Below, in pieces: positions 43,229-52,959 of a DNA stretch of 64,000 nt. Under the pieces are notes generated by a model. That model had not been told where the DNA came from and ran no database searches. It was given only the letters and a program-made list of their open reading frames with translations. This DNA is from Novosphingobium cyanobacteriorum (GTDB lineage Bacteria; Pseudomonadota; Alphaproteobacteria; Sphingomonadales; Sphingomonadaceae): contig NZ_JAROCY010000015.1 of assembly GCF_029436685.1 (NCBI RefSeq), positions 1 to 64,000 of the forward strand, in the 5' to 3' direction. A program made the position numbers and the translations under genes. The stretch's first letter is position 1. Each line of letters begins with the position of its first letter.

Positions 43229-44722
43229 TCAGAATCTGGGCAATTCAGGGTGCGGCAGCGCGCCGTGGTGGACGTGCATGCGGCCCAGTTCCGCGCAGCG
43301 GTGCAGCGTCGGGAAGACCTTGCCGGGATTGAGCAGCAGCGCCGGATCGAACGCGCATTTCACGCGCTGCTGCTGCTTGAGGTCTGCCTCGGTGAACATC
43401 TCGGGCATCAGGTCGCGCTTCTCGATGCCGACGCCGTGCTCGCCGGTCAGCACCCCGCCGACTTCGACGCAGAGGCGCAGGATGTCGTTGCCGAATTCCT
43501 CCGCCCGGTCCAGCTCGCCCGGCACGTTGGCATCATAGAGGATCAGCGGATGCAGGTTGCCGTCCCCTGCGTGGAACACGTTGGCGACGCCGAGACCGTA
43601 CTTCTGCGAAAGCTCCTCCATCCGCCGCAGCACTTCGGGCAGGCGGCGGCGCGGGATGGTGCCGTCCATGCAGTAGTAGTCGGGCGAAATGCGGCCCACT
43701 GCCGGGAAGGCAGCCTTGCGTCCGGCCCAGAAGGCCACGCGCTCGGCCTCATCCTGCGAGACGCGGGTGGTGACTGCGCCGTTGGTGCCGGCAATGCGGG
43801 CGATCTCCTCGATCAGGTGATCGCACTCCGCCGCCGGGCCATCCACCTCGACGATCAGCAGCGCGCCGACATCGAGCGGGTAGCCGACCTTCACGAAAGC
43901 CTCTGCCGCGTGGATTGCGGGCTGGTCCATCATTTCCATGCCGGCGGGAATTATGCCCTCGGCAATGACCTGCGCCACGCAGGCCCCAGCCTGTTCGGCA
44001 TCGGGAAAGCCGACCAGCACGGCCCGCGCGGTTTCCGGCTTGGGCAGGATGCGCACGGTCACTTCGGTGACGACGCCAAGCAGCCCTTCGGACCCGACAA
44101 TCACGCCAAGCAGGTCCAGCCCGCCGGGATCGAGGTGCCTGCCGCCCAGGCGCACGATCTCGCCGTCCATCAGCACCAGTTCGACCCCGAGCACGTTGTT
44201 GGTCGTCAGCCCGTACTTCAGGCAATGCACCCCGCCCGAATTCTCGGCAACGTTGCCGCCGATCGAACAGGCAATCTGGCTGGAAGGATCGGGCGCATAG
44301 TAGAGGCCCCTGCCCTCCACCGCCTGGGTGATGGCAAGGTTGGTAACGCCCGGCTGCACCACTGCGACGCGATCTTCGTAATCGATGTCGAGCACGCGCT
44401 TGAACTTGCCCATGCCCAGCAGCACCGCATCGGCCAGCGGCAGCGCGCCGCCCGACAGCGAGGTGCCCGATCCGCGCGGCACCACCCGCACGCCTTCGCC
44501 ATGGCACCAGCGCAGCACGGCCGAGACCTGCTCCACCGTTTCGGGCAGGACCACCAGCATTGGCGGCTGGCGATAGGCGGTGAGGCCATCGGATTCCCAC
44601 GGGCGCAGCGCTGCCTCGTCCACGATCACGCCTTCGCCGGGCACGATCGCGCGCATCGCCGCGATAATGCGGTCACGCTTGGCAAGCGTCGCCTGATCCG
44701 GCGCGGGCATGGCAATCGACAT
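43229..44722 (-). CDS. glcD: Glycolate oxidase catalytic (FAD) subunit
   Basis: This 497-residue GlcD belongs to the FAD-linked oxidase family, with VVPRGSGTSLSGGALPLAD for pyrophosphate binding and SIGGNVAENSGGVHCLKYG. The C-terminal FAD-oxidase domain contains GDGNLHPLILYD and TGEHGVGIEKRDLMPE. It oxidises glycolate (or D-lactate) to glyoxylate. Malate synthase G, encoded 43 bp upstream, consumes the glyoxylate. No promoter-sized gap precedes it, so it belongs to the glcB transcript. Confidence 0.95.
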   Translation of the reverse strand: MSIAMPAPDQATLAKRDRIIAAMRAIVPGEGVIVDEAALRPWESDGLTAYRQPPMLVVLPETVEQVSAVLRWCHGEGVRVVPRGSGTSLSGGALPLADAVLLGMGKFKRVLDIDYEDRVAVVQPGVTNLAITQAVEGRGLYYAPDPSSQIACSIGGNVAENSGGVHCLKYGLTTNNVLGVELVLMDGEIVRLGGRHLDPGGLDLLGVIVGSEGLLGVVTEVTVRILPKPETARAVLVGFPDAEQAGACVAQVIAEGIIPAGMEMMDQPAIHAAEAFVKVGYPLDVGALLIVEVDGPAAECDHLIEEIARIAGTNGAVTTRVSQDEAERVAFWAGRKAAFPAVGRISPDYYCMDGTIPRRRLPEVLRRMEELSQKYGLGVANVFHAGDGNLHPLILYDANVPGELDRAEEFGNDILRLCVEVGGVLTGEHGVGIEKRDLMPEMFTEADLKQQQRVKCAFDPALLLNPGKVFPTLHRCAELGRMHVHHGALPHPELPRF

Positions 44723-44765
44723 GGCAGACCTTCCTGGGGAGAAAGAAGTCCGTTCGGTCAGGCCG

Positions 44766-46868
44766 TCAGCCTGCGGACTTCACCTTTTGCCGGAATTCGT
44801 GGAGCAGCGGCTCGGTATAGCCGTTGGGCTGGGCAACGCCATCGAACACCAGCGCCCGCGCCGCCTGGAAGGCCAGGCTGCCAGCCGGATCGCTCGCCAT
44901 CGGGCGATAGAGCGGATCGCCTGCGTTCTGGGCGTCAACCTTGGCCGCCATGCGCAGCAGCGCCTCGTCGACCTGTTCGGGCGTGACCACGCCATGCAGC
45001 AGCCAGTTGGCGATGTGCTGGCTGGAAATGCGCAGCGTGGCGCGGTCTTCCATCAGGCCGACGTCGTTGATGTCCGGCACCTTCGAACAGCCGACGCCCT
45101 GATCGACCCAGCGCACGACATAGCCGAGGATGCCTTGCGCATTGTTCTCGATCTCCTCGCGCACTTCGGCCTCGGACCAGTTCTTGCCCGCTGCGATCGG
45201 GATGGTCAGCAGCGCATCAAGGCTGGCGATCCCTTCGGCGCGGCGCTCGTCCTGCCGGGCGAAGACATCGACCTTGTGGTAGTGCGTGGCGTGGAGCGTG
45301 GCGGCCGTGGGCGAAGGCACCCAGGCGGTATTGGCGCCGGTCTTAGGGTGGCCGATCTTCTGCACCAGCATGTCGGCCATGCGATCGGGCATCGCCCACA
45401 TCCCCTTGCCGATCTGCGATTTGCCCGAGAGCCCGCAGGCCAGGCCGATCTGCACGTTGCGGTCCTCGTACGACAGGATCCACGAAGCGGTCTTCATGTC
45501 ACCCTTGCGCAGCATCGGCCCCGCCTGCATCGAGGTGTGCATTTCATCGCCGGTGCGGTCGAGGAAGCCGGTGTTGATGAACATCACCCGGTCCTTCACC
45601 GCGTGGATGCAGGCGGCAAGGTTGGCGCTGGTGCGGCGCTCCTCGTCCATCACCCCGATCTTCAGCGTGTGCCGGTCGAGCTGCAGGAGGTCCTCAACTG
45701 CATCGAACAAGTCATTGGCAAAGCCGCATTCCTCGGGACCGTGCATCTTCGGCTTAACGATATAGACCGAGCCTGCGCGGCTGTTCTGCAAACCTCCAGC
45801 TCGCTTTAGGTCATGGATTGCGATAAGGCTGGTGACGATTCCATCAAGGATGCCCTCGGGCGCCTCCGAACAATCGGGCAGCAGCACCGCAGGGTTCGTC
45901 ATCAGGTGGCCCACATTGCGCACCAGCAGCAACGAGCGGCCCGGCAGGGTGAAGGTGCTCCCATCGGGCGCGGTATAGGCGCGGTCGGCATTCAGCCGCC
46001 GCGTCATCGTCTGGCCGCCCTTCTCGAAAGTGTCCTCCAGATTGCCCTGCATCAGGCCGAGCCAGTTGGTGTAGGCCAGCACCTTGTCCTCGGCATCCAC
46101 GGCGGCGACAGAGTCCTCCAGATCGCAGATCGCGGTGATCGCGGCTTCCATCAGCACGTCGGCCATGTGCGCCGGATCGTCCTTGCCGATCGGGTGCGCG
46201 GCATCGATCACCACTTCGATGTGCAGGCCATTGTGGCGCAGCAGCAGGTTGTCGCCCGCACGGCCGACCAGTTGCGACGGGTCCTTCAGCGCCACGTCAC
46301 CGCCGGTCCATTCCGTCCAGGTGCCCTCGGCCAGCGGCACGGCCTCGTCGAGGAACGCCTTGGCCCAGGCGATCACCTGCGCGCCGCGCTTGGGATCGTA
46401 TCCCTTGCCTTCGGGCGCGCCGGGAATGGCGTCGGTGCCATAGAGCGCATCGTAGAGGCTGCCCCAGCGCGCGTTGGCGGCATTCAGCAGGAAGCGCGCG
46501 TTCAGGATCGGCACCACCAGCTGCGGCCCGGCCACTTCGGCCAGCTCGCGGTCGACGTTCTTCGGGGAGACCGTGAACGGTGCGGGTTCGGGCACGAGAT
46601 AGCCGATCTCGGTCAGGAACGCCTTGTAGGCTTCGATGTCCTGCGGCTTCCCGGCACGCGCCGTGTGCCAGGCGTCGATCTGCGCCTGCAGCGCATCGCG
46701 CTTGGCCAGCAGTTCGCGGTTGCGCGGGGCAAAGCGGGCGAAGACATCGGCCGCGCCGACCCAGAATGCTTCGGCATCGATCCCGGTGCCCGGCAGCGCG
46801 CGGCTTTCCACGAAGTCCGCCAGGACGCCCGCAACCTTCAGCCCCGCCCTGTCGACATAACCGGTCAT
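44766..46868 (-). CDS. glcB: Malate synthase G
   Basis: This 700-residue malate synthase G condenses glyoxylate with acetyl-CoA to malate in the cytoplasm. Landmarks include [16 protein letters not shown], the barrel segment [36 protein letters not shown] and the insert typical of isoform G. The length matches the family (about 720). It is the first gene of the leftward glc operon, divergent from a LysR regulator, so glycolate carbon enters the TCA cycle directly. Confidence 0.96.
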   Translation of the reverse strand: MTGYVDRAGLKVAGVLADFVESRALPGTGIDAEAFWVGAADVFARFAPRNRELLAKRDALQAQIDAWHTARAGKPQDIEAYKAFLTEIGYLVPEPAPFTVSPKNVDRELAEVAGPQLVVPILNARFLLNAANARWGSLYDALYGTDAIPGAPEGKGYDPKRGAQVIAWAKAFLDEAVPLAEGTWTEWTGGDVALKDPSQLVGRAGDNLLLRHNGLHIEVVIDAAHPIGKDDPAHMADVLMEAAITAICDLEDSVAAVDAEDKVLAYTNWLGLMQGNLEDTFEKGGQTMTRRLNADRAYTAPDGSTFTLPGRSLLLVRNVGHLMTNPAVLLPDCSEAPEGILDGIVTSLIAIHDLKRAGGLQNSRAGSVYIVKPKMHGPEECGFANDLFDAVEDLLQLDRHTLKIGVMDEERRTSANLAACIHAVKDRVMFINTGFLDRTGDEMHTSMQAGPMLRKGDMKTASWILSYEDRNVQIGLACGLSGKSQIGKGMWAMPDRMADMLVQKIGHPKTGANTAWVPSPTAATLHATHYHKVDVFARQDERRAEGIASLDALLTIPIAAGKNWSEAEVREEIENNAQGILGYVVRWVDQGVGCSKVPDINDVGLMEDRATLRISSQHIANWLLHGVVTPEQVDEALLRMAAKVDAQNAGDPLYRPMASDPAGSLAFQAARALVFDGVAQPNGYTEPLLHEFRQKVKSAG

Positions 46869-46944
46869 CGCAACTCTCCATCGATTCTGTACCAGCCTAG
46901 CGGCCCGGCGCTTAGTGCGGTAGAAGGAAAGAATTCAACACACC

Positions 46945-46963
46945 TTGTCCTACAGGTTAACAA
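46945..46963. promoter_or_regulatory. LysR-type box TTGT-N11-ACAA in the glcB/LysR divergent region
   Basis: TTGT and ACAA are separated by 11 nt, the classical T-N11-A geometry of LysR-family sites, within the 94-bp spacer. The right arm overlaps the A of the regulator's own start codon and lies about 77 bp from the glcB start. Autorepression together with control of glcB would follow. Confidence 0.5.
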
Positions 46964-47853
46964 TGTTCGATCCAGACTATGACCTGTTCCTCGCCATTGT
47001 CGAAGCCGGCTCGATCTCCGCGGCCGCCCGGCTGCGCAGCCTGACGACACCGGCGCTGTCCAAGCGCCTTGCCCGGCTTGAGGATCGCATCGGTGTGCGG
47101 CTCATCCACCGCACCACCCGCCGTCTCGCGCTCACCCCTGCGGGGCAGGACCTGCACGATGCGCTGCTTCCGCTCCGCGCCACGCTTGCCGCCACTGAAG
47201 ACCGCATTGCAGGGCGGGGCGATCGCCTGGCCGGGCCACTGCGCCTCACCGCGCCCACGTCGTTCGGGCGCATGCACGTGGTGCCCCACCTGCCCGGCTT
47301 TCTCGCCCGCTATCCGCAGATCGATCTCGCCATTGATCTGTCCGACGAATTCGTCGACCTGCTGGATGGTCGCCACGATCTGGCCATCCGCATTGGCGCA
47401 CGGATCGGTGCAGGCCTTTTCGGCCACCGCCTGGGTACAAGCCGCCGCGTGCTATGCGCCGCCCCGGCCTATCTCGCCACGTTCGGGGAACCGCAATCCC
47501 TGGCCGATCTTGCCCGCCACCGCCTTCTCGCAACCGAAAGCCAGCTGCCCTGGCAGCTTGACGGACCCGAAGGCACTGTCATCCACCATGGCCAAAGCCA
47601 CATCCGCACTAATTCCAGTGAGGTTGTGCGCGAACTGGCGCTCGGCGGCTGTGGCATCGCCCTTCGCTCACTGTGGGACGTAGGCGATGCGCTGCAAGGT
47701 GGCGCGCTGCGGCGCGTTCTCCCTACCTATGAAGGGTCACAGGACGTTGGCATCTTTGCCGTCCACGCTGCCGCGCCGTCGGTGCCATCCCGTGTCCGCG
47801 CCGTGATCGACCACCTTTGCAGCCGCATGCCGCTGGCTGGCATCATGGCATAG
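46963..47853 (+). CDS. LysR-family transcriptional regulator
   Basis: This 296-residue LysR regulator has an N-terminal winged HTH (YDLFLAIVEAGSISAAARL, SKRLARLEDRIGVRLIHRTT) and a periplasmic-binding-like effector domain. I chose the ATG at 46963 rather than the TTG at 46945, since the HTH starts directly with DPDYDLF. It is divergent from glcB by 94 bp and presumably controls the glycolate operon, replacing the GntR-type GlcC of enterobacteria. Its 3' end overlaps the convergent usher-like gene by 11 bp. Confidence 0.88.
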   Translation: MFDPDYDLFLAIVEAGSISAAARLRSLTTPALSKRLARLEDRIGVRLIHRTTRRLALTPAGQDLHDALLPLRATLAATEDRIAGRGDRLAGPLRLTAPTSFGRMHVVPHLPGFLARYPQIDLAIDLSDEFVDLLDGRHDLAIRIGARIGAGLFGHRLGTSRRVLCAAPAYLATFGEPQSLADLARHRLLATESQLPWQLDGPEGTVIHHGQSHIRTNSSEVVRELALGGCGIALRSLWDVGDALQGGALRRVLPTYEGSQDVGIFAVHAAAPSVPSRVRAVIDHLCSRMPLAGIMA

Positions 47854-50263
47854 CGGTGGATTGCACGCGCAGCACCACGCGCGTTTCTCCTCCGCGCGCA
47901 TCCACGCGGATTTCGGGTTCCTGTTCAAGCCGGATCGCCAGCCGCCGCGCCTGCCCCGGGTCAAGCCGCAGGCGATAGGCTCCTGGATGCAGCTGTTCGA
48001 ACCAGAAGCTTCCGCCAGATCCAGTGCGGGTGCGTGCGATGGTCCGTCCTGCGTCATCCACCAGTTCCAGCGCCAGCCCGGTTACCGCGCGTGCCCCTGT
48101 GCCGAACGTTGCGGTCCCTTCCACATCGCCCAGCATGTCCACCGCGAAATCGCTGAGATGGATGCGCCCGGCGCGCGGCACGATCTCCACACCCTGCCGC
48201 GCAGGCGCCATCGCCACATCCGGCAGGGAATCCGCCTCTATCCGCAGGCTGGTGCGTACCCCGTCCCCCAGCCCGCCGATCAGGGCCATGCCCGCGTCAT
48301 CCGTTTCGGCCGACAGCACGCCGTTGCCGAACGCGACCTTTGGCAGCGGGTCTTCGCCCTGGTCGAAGCGCCCATTGCCGTTCGCATCGCGGAAGGCCCG
48401 CATGGCGATCGCACCGCCGCCCGCCAGGCCCGGGCGGTCCAGGAAGAGCCGCCCGTTCGCCGGATTTCGGCCAAAACTGAAGCCCAGCCGCAGCACCGCG
48501 GCATAGGCGTTGCCGGGTACGGTCATCGTGCCATCGAACGCCAGAGACAGATTGCGGAAGCGGTGCGCCACCGAGAGGCCGAACTGCGTCTGCCCGGAAA
48601 CAAACAGGCGCGCCGCCTGCGCCTTGACCAGCGTATCGGGTCCGAACGAGCGCGCCACCTCCGCGCTGGCTGATTGAAACTGGGCCCCAGGGCGCAGGCC
48701 GTAATCGAGCGAGGCGCGCATCTGCACCCGTGAACCGGTCACGCTGGTCAGGTCGAACGTTCCGCCAAGGTTGGTCACCGCTTCCGCACCCGGCGCGCTG
48801 CTGCGGCCTAGCGTCAGACTGTTGGAAATCAAGAGCGGGGCCACCAGCAGCGATGTGCGCAGCGACCCATCGGTCTGCCGGCGGCCATTGGCAAACGCGA
48901 TCTGCCGCCATCGTGCCGCCATCGGCATGGTGAAATCGCCGCCACCCAAGCGGATTGCACCGGCTGCCTCGATCTCGGTCACCCGGCGGAGCGGATCGCT
49001 AGTAAAGGCGCGCACTTCGTCCATGAAGCCGCCGGCGTACTCGCCATGCGTGGCCGTCCAGTCGATCCCCGCCGTCCGCCCGCCCAGCGCACCAACAACG
49101 GCGCGGGCGGTTTCGGGCATGCCTTTCGTGCCCTGCACCGCGCCGTCTATCCGAGCGGCGATCCCGGCGATGCTGGTGCGCTGGCCTACACTCGCCTGCC
49201 AGTGTGCCTGCCCGTTGCTGCGATACCATGCCCCTGCCGCCTGCACCGTCAGCGCCGTGGCCAGCCCGTAACGGACGTCGGCAGTACCGCGCAACGCGCC
49301 GAAATCCTGCGCGGGGGCAAAGTTGCGTCCACGCACATCGAAAAGGGGCGTGTCCTTCTGCGCCATGCCGAGCGTATAGACCAGCTTGCCCTTGGGCAGC
49401 GCGCCGTCCCCCACGCTGATCCGGCGCACTTCTTCCCGCCTCTGCCCTTGCGGACCATACAGTACCAGGCGGAACACGTTCAGGCCCAGTTCCAGGGGCA
49501 CCTGCAGGAATTCATACCGTCCGTTGACCGCGGTGCGCGTCGAACCGATGAGGGTATTGTTGCGATAGAGTTCTGCCTCGTATCCGGCAGGCAGATCTCC
49601 GCGCAGGTCCAGCCTGTCGAACACCGACAGGCCGTCGAGCGCGGCATTGGTCACAAACGCGCCGCGCCCGCCGACGCCGCGCAGGCCGATCGGCAGCGCC
49701 GTGGTGCTGACATCGCCGATCTGGAAATCGGTGGCCTGCAGCGGGCCGAGCAGGCCTGCGTCAGGATCGCGCCGGCCCAGCTCAAGCCGCGCGGCAGTGA
49801 GCCCTTCCTGCGACGATACGCTGGCGAATGCGCGTGCGGTCAGAAAGGCCAGGTCGCCTGCCAGGCGGATGTCCGCCTCAACCCGCGCACCAAAGCTCTG
49901 ATCGGAAACGCCGCGCAGTTCCAGTTCGCCCACTGGCACCGTGATCGCGCGGTATGGCGTCGGTTCACGCGCAAACCGGGGCTTCTCTCGATTGTCCTTC
50001 CGCGCGTTCAGCCGGCTGCGCGCCTCTTCGCGCGCGGCGCGCTGTTCGAAAGGAAACGGGGTGAGCGTCGTGATGGTCACGTTCTGCGCCCGCAGGTCCA
50101 CCTTCAGCGTCAGTGGCATCAGATCGGCAAAGCGCTCGGCGCGCAGATAAAGCTCGCCGTCAAAGGCCGCCGCATCGCGCGGAGAAAGCGCCAACTCCTT
50201 GCCATCATGCACCAGCACCCCTTCGCGCAGGTTGATCGACAGGGAATGCTTCTCGTCCAGCAC
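47843..50263 (-). CDS. Usher-like outer-membrane barrel protein, 3' body of the interrupted gene
   Basis: This 806-residue open segment is rich in beta-strands, with a barrel-like middle (about 300-640), an SdrD/carboxypeptidase-regulatory-like stretch with the EF-hand-type DANGNGRFDQGE, and a final Ig-like domain (GLALELVDDAGRTIARTRTG). No signal peptide is present. The 27 codons between the upstream TAA and this GTG are clearly coding (LPVGELARLLDLAITVSDDG) but contain no usable start with a ribosome site. So the segment is unlikely to be exported unless the stop is suppressed. It fits an usher for the DUF4402 fibre subunits. Confidence 0.7.
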   Translation of the reverse strand: MLDEKHSLSINLREGVLVHDGKELALSPRDAAAFDGELYLRAERFADLMPLTLKVDLRAQNVTITTLTPFPFEQRAAREEARSRLNARKDNREKPRFAREPTPYRAITVPVGELELRGVSDQSFGARVEADIRLAGDLAFLTARAFASVSSQEGLTAARLELGRRDPDAGLLGPLQATDFQIGDVSTTALPIGLRGVGGRGAFVTNAALDGLSVFDRLDLRGDLPAGYEAELYRNNTLIGSTRTAVNGRYEFLQVPLELGLNVFRLVLYGPQGQRREEVRRISVGDGALPKGKLVYTLGMAQKDTPLFDVRGRNFAPAQDFGALRGTADVRYGLATALTVQAAGAWYRSNGQAHWQASVGQRTSIAGIAARIDGAVQGTKGMPETARAVVGALGGRTAGIDWTATHGEYAGGFMDEVRAFTSDPLRRVTEIEAAGAIRLGGGDFTMPMAARWRQIAFANGRRQTDGSLRTSLLVAPLLISNSLTLGRSSAPGAEAVTNLGGTFDLTSVTGSRVQMRASLDYGLRPGAQFQSASAEVARSFGPDTLVKAQAARLFVSGQTQFGLSVAHRFRNLSLAFDGTMTVPGNAYAAVLRLGFSFGRNPANGRLFLDRPGLAGGGAIAMRAFRDANGNGRFDQGEDPLPKVAFGNGVLSAETDDAGMALIGGLGDGVRTSLRIEADSLPDVAMAPARQGVEIVPRAGRIHLSDFAVDMLGDVEGTATFGTGARAVTGLALELVDDAGRTIARTRTGSGGSFWFEQLHPGAYRLRLDPGQARRLAIRLEQEPEIRVDARGGETRVVLRVQSTAMP

Positions 50264-50341
50264 CCAGCCCGAGGCATAGCGGCCATCGTCGCTGACCGTG
50301 ATCGCCAGATCGAGCAGGCGGGCCAGCTCACCTACCGGCAG

Positions 50342-51229
50342 TTAGGTGCCCGCCCGGGTGCCATAAGCTGTGATCGTATCCCCCGGGCCGCCGCTGGCCG
50401 TGCCGATCTCAAGGATCAGCTCATCGTCAGGGCTGAACGTGGCCGTCACAAACCCCGCCGCCATCTGCCCGCCCTCCTTCACCAGGCCCGCATTTGCGTC
50501 TGCCGCTAAGGGGGCGGGTCTGGTCCGTTGGCCGAACGCCGGCTGTGGCAGGCGCGCAGCCGCCAGCCCCGCCGCCGGTATCGATGAACTTGACAGGGCA
50601 TTCTCCATTCCCTGCCCCATCGAAGGCCGCGTTCCTGCCTGCCATTGCTCGGTGTCAGTGGGTGGGGGCACGGCAACAAGCCTATGCCGCGAAGGCGGGG
50701 ATGCCCTGGCCCCCTTCGCAGGCTCGGCAGCCACCTGTCCCGGCGCGGACCGGGCACCGCTGCCGAGGACGGGCGCTGGCGACAATGCGCGCAACGATGC
50801 CGGGGTCGAAGCGGGCGGGGCTGCAGAGCCTGGCACCGCCGCTGTCGGCAAAGGCGAGGCAGGTGGATCCGTTGGGTCGGGCGCAGTATTGGGTTGTGCG
50901 AGGTCCGGCATGACTGGCGCCTTGTCTCGCGTTTCGAAAAGCGCGACTGCCGCAGGTGAGAGGACAGCGGCAGCATGGTCGCGCAGTTCCTCATGCTGCG
51001 CCTCAAATCGTTGATCCGCCTCTTGCCCTGGCTCGACGCGGACCGGTCGTACCACCGCATTTCGCGCCACCCTGCGCTGCAGGGTCGGCTCCATCTGCCC
51101 TGCCACCTTGCCGAAGACGGGGCGGGGTGTAGCTTCCTCGCCCGGTCGCACAGGTCGCGGGGGCCGGGCGGGTTCGGGCGGGTCGTCGCGCGGGGGGGGG
51201 TGGTGCATCGTGGTCGTGCAGCAACACAC
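50342..51229 (-). CDS. Pro-rich linker segment of the interrupted usher-like gene
   Basis: This open segment of about 295 codons is very rich in Pro and Ala, with a charged helix (EPGQEADQRFEAQHEELRDHAA) and a C-terminal SPDDELILEIGTASGGPG that continues directly into the usher body if the TAA is ignored. The only in-frame starts, a GTG at 51229 and an ATG at 51208, have no ribosome site and no signal peptide. The real N-terminus lies in the neighbouring frame before the C9 tract. It is best seen as the middle part of one broken gene. Confidence 0.5.
   Translation of the reverse strand: MCCCTTTMHHPPPRDDPPEPARPPRPVRPGEEATPRPVFGKVAGQMEPTLQRRVARNAVVRPVRVEPGQEADQRFEAQHEELRDHAAAVLSPAAVALFETRDKAPVMPDLAQPNTAPDPTDPPASPLPTAAVPGSAAPPASTPASLRALSPAPVLGSGARSAPGQVAAEPAKGARASPPSRHRLVAVPPPTDTEQWQAGTRPSMGQGMENALSSSSIPAAGLAAARLPQPAFGQRTRPAPLAADANAGLVKEGGQMAAGFVTATFSPDDELILEIGTASGGPGDTITAYGTRAGT
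51192..51200. repeat. Homopolymeric G9/C9 tract inside a coding region
   Basis: Nine consecutive G on the plus strand lie where the translation of the usher-like gene switches frame. Such tracts can expand or shrink by slipped-strand mispairing; loss of one unit restores the full frame from the GTG at 51323. Confidence 0.85.
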
Positions 51230-51319
51230 TCACTCCGGCCAGCACGCCGCCCAGCCCCAGCATGGCTGCCGCGGTCGTGCGCCTGCGGGCCGGTTGCCGC
51301 TGCCGCCCTCCGGTCCCTG

Positions 51320-52324
51320 TCACGGCACGATGAATTCCTGCCGCGCCAGAACCTTGCCCGGGTTCATGTCGTCATCGGTATAGGTCACGATCAGCCGCGC
51401 ACCCTTCGCATAGAGGCGCGGATCGGCCTTGGGGTCGATTTCCACGTGCGCGCGCCGCTCGCTAATCTCCGTGTAGACGCCGATGCCCTTGATTTCGCCC
51501 AAGGGCTTTTTCACGCTCGCCACACTTACGGTAATGTCCCCAAATGCCGATCGTGTGCCCTCGCGCGTGATCGTCAGGGCCAGCGTCCTGCGCCTGTCAG
51601 CTTCGGTCTCCAGCGCCATGTCGCGCAGGCCTGCGTTCAGCGTAGTCTCGCCCACCCGCACGATCACCGGGATCGAGATGCCAAAGCGGGGCACGATCTG
51701 CACGCCCACGCCTCCGACCGCGCCGCCCGCCCCGCCCGCAGCGTCGTCGATGGTCAGCTCGCCCGTCTGCGGCGGCACTGAAACCGCGAGGAAATGGGAC
51801 CGATACTCGCCCGGCGGGAGGTCCGGCGCCGCGCGCACCATGATCCGCACCATCTGTGCCTCGTTCGCCGGCAATGTCACCCGGCGGGGAGACCAGCGCA
51901 GCATCCCGCTTGCCGTGCGCACCCGGGCGCTTTGCGCCGGATCGGTCACCGCTGCCAGATCCACCAGTTGCCCATCGGTGGTCATCATCATGTCGGAAAT
52001 CGAAATGTCGTAGTCGCCGCTGGCTGCCGCCCGGTTGTACAGCCCCACCGTTGCGGTCTTTTCCCGGTCGGTCATGACAACGCGCTTGGGATATAGGTTG
52101 ACGTCACCCATCCCGCCTACCGATCCGGCAGGAGCATCTCCCGGCGCGCTTTCGGGTCCGCTTTCGGTCCCGCTTTCAGGCGTTGTGGGTTCAGTGGCCT
52201 GGGCTGATGTGCCGGCCGCTCCCTGTAACGCCTGCTGCGCCATGGCAGCTCCGCTCACCGCACCCCCGCCAACCAGCAGCCCCACCATGACCCGAAACAA
52301 GGGGTTGCGAAAACAGCACTTCAT
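51320..52324 (-). CDS. Fimbrial/pilus-type periplasmic chaperone
   Basis: This 334-residue exported protein has a signal peptide (MKCCFRNPLFRVMVGLLVGGG... to about residue 29), a low-complexity Thr/Glu/Ser/Pro linker (40-70), and an Ig-like chaperone domain (NLYPKRVVMTDREKTATVGLYN, WSPRRVTLPANEAQMVRIMVR). The second domain ends in a beta-rich part (ARLIVTYTDDDMNPG). PapD-like chaperones donate a strand to pilus subunits. It lies between the DUF4402 genes and the usher-like gene, whose start overlaps its stop. Confidence 0.82.
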   Translation of the reverse strand: MKCCFRNPLFRVMVGLLVGGGAVSGAAMAQQALQGAAGTSAQATEPTTPESGTESGPESAPGDAPAGSVGGMGDVNLYPKRVVMTDREKTATVGLYNRAAASGDYDISISDMMMTTDGQLVDLAAVTDPAQSARVRTASGMLRWSPRRVTLPANEAQMVRIMVRAAPDLPPGEYRSHFLAVSVPPQTGELTIDDAAGGAGGAVGGVGVQIVPRFGISIPVIVRVGETTLNAGLRDMALETEADRRRTLALTITREGTRSAFGDITVSVASVKKPLGEIKGIGVYTEISERRAHVEIDPKADPRLYAKGARLIVTYTDDDMNPGKVLARQEFIVP

Positions 52325-52433
52325 CGAACAGCGATCCCGGGATGAGGTATTACGTGTAATTACCTATATGGAAGAGCCTTCGCTCCGCCAATCCCATTGC
52401 TCGCAGCTGCTCGTGGAAAGTCCGTGCTCAATT

Positions 52434-52931
52434 CTAGTTGTAAGTAACGTTGACGGTATAACTTCCGGTATAGGACCCTGGCGTCTGCCCGGCATTCACG
52501 TTGAGCGTGCCACCCACGGTGAAGTATCCCGATCCGGTGAACGGAATATAGCCAGCGGGCAGCATCGGAACCGTCGTAAAAGTCATGGCGTTACTTCCCG
52601 CGCTCACGGCCCCTGCTCCGGTGGTGATGCCGATCAGGCGGTTGGGATCGCCGAATGCCGTGAAACGATCGGTGGCGGTTGTCGATCCGGTCACGAAGGT
52701 TACCCCGCCGCTGGTCGTGGCGGCGCCGGTGTTCGGCACGGTCACCGTCCCCGCCGATGCTGCCGTAAATCGACCAAAGCGCAGGACAAAGCCGTTGTTA
52801 TGAACCAGCACCAGCGGCGCCACCACTCGGGCTGTGGCGCTGCCGCTGCGCGTGGAACGGTCGCCGCTTCCGGCCTGCGCCTGCCCCGCCGTCAGCAGGA
52901 CGAGCGCCATTGCTGCGAAGATCGTCCGCAT
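52434..52931 (-). CDS. DUF4402 secreted protein, copy 1
   Basis: This 165-residue secreted protein has a signal peptide ending at ...AGQAQA (about residue 20). The DUF4402 core shows VVAPLVLVHNNGFVLRFGRF and ends in the conserved GSYTGSYTVNVTYN. The N-terminal alternating hydrophobic strand and the closing strand resemble pilin-like donor and receptor strands, though this is inference. AGGTG precedes the ATG. It is the third of three similar genes feeding into the chaperone gene. Confidence 0.85.
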   Translation of the reverse strand: MRTIFAAMALVLLTAGQAQAGSGDRSTRSGSATARVVAPLVLVHNNGFVLRFGRFTAASAGTVTVPNTGAATTSGGVTFVTGSTTATDRFTAFGDPNRLIGITTGAGAVSAGSNAMTFTTVPMLPAGYIPFTGSGYFTVGGTLNVNAGQTPGSYTGSYTVNVTYN

Positions 52932-52959
52932 GGATCACCTGCGATGTCTGGAAAGGCCG

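Larger units (their letters stand above)
47843..51323 (-). pseudogene. Membrane-anchored, Pro-rich usher-like outer-membrane protein gene, interrupted twice
   Basis: The gene begins with a GTG that overlaps the chaperone stop (GTGA) and encodes a basic N-terminus and a hydrophobic segment (AAAMLGLGGVLAGVSVLL). At a run of nine C (plus-strand G9, 51192-51200) the frame is lost. With eight C the reading would continue smoothly through HDHDAPPPPRDDPPEPA into a long Pro-rich linker. Later, TAA at 50344-50342 interrupts AYGTRAGT/LPVGELARLL in the same frame, where a Tyr codon would be one base away. Repaired, the product would be about 1,159 residues. A sequencing error at the homopolymer cannot be excluded. 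Confidence 0.65.

Noticed and set aside
43124..44986. A 620-codon open frame on the plus strand
   Set aside because: It is antisense to glcD and the glcB 3' end, which have full family motifs. Long antisense frames are expected at about 70% GC.
49046..50509. A 487-codon open frame on the plus strand
   Set aside because: It is antisense to the usher-like gene and its composition (Arg, Gln, Ala, His rich) has no recognisable domain.
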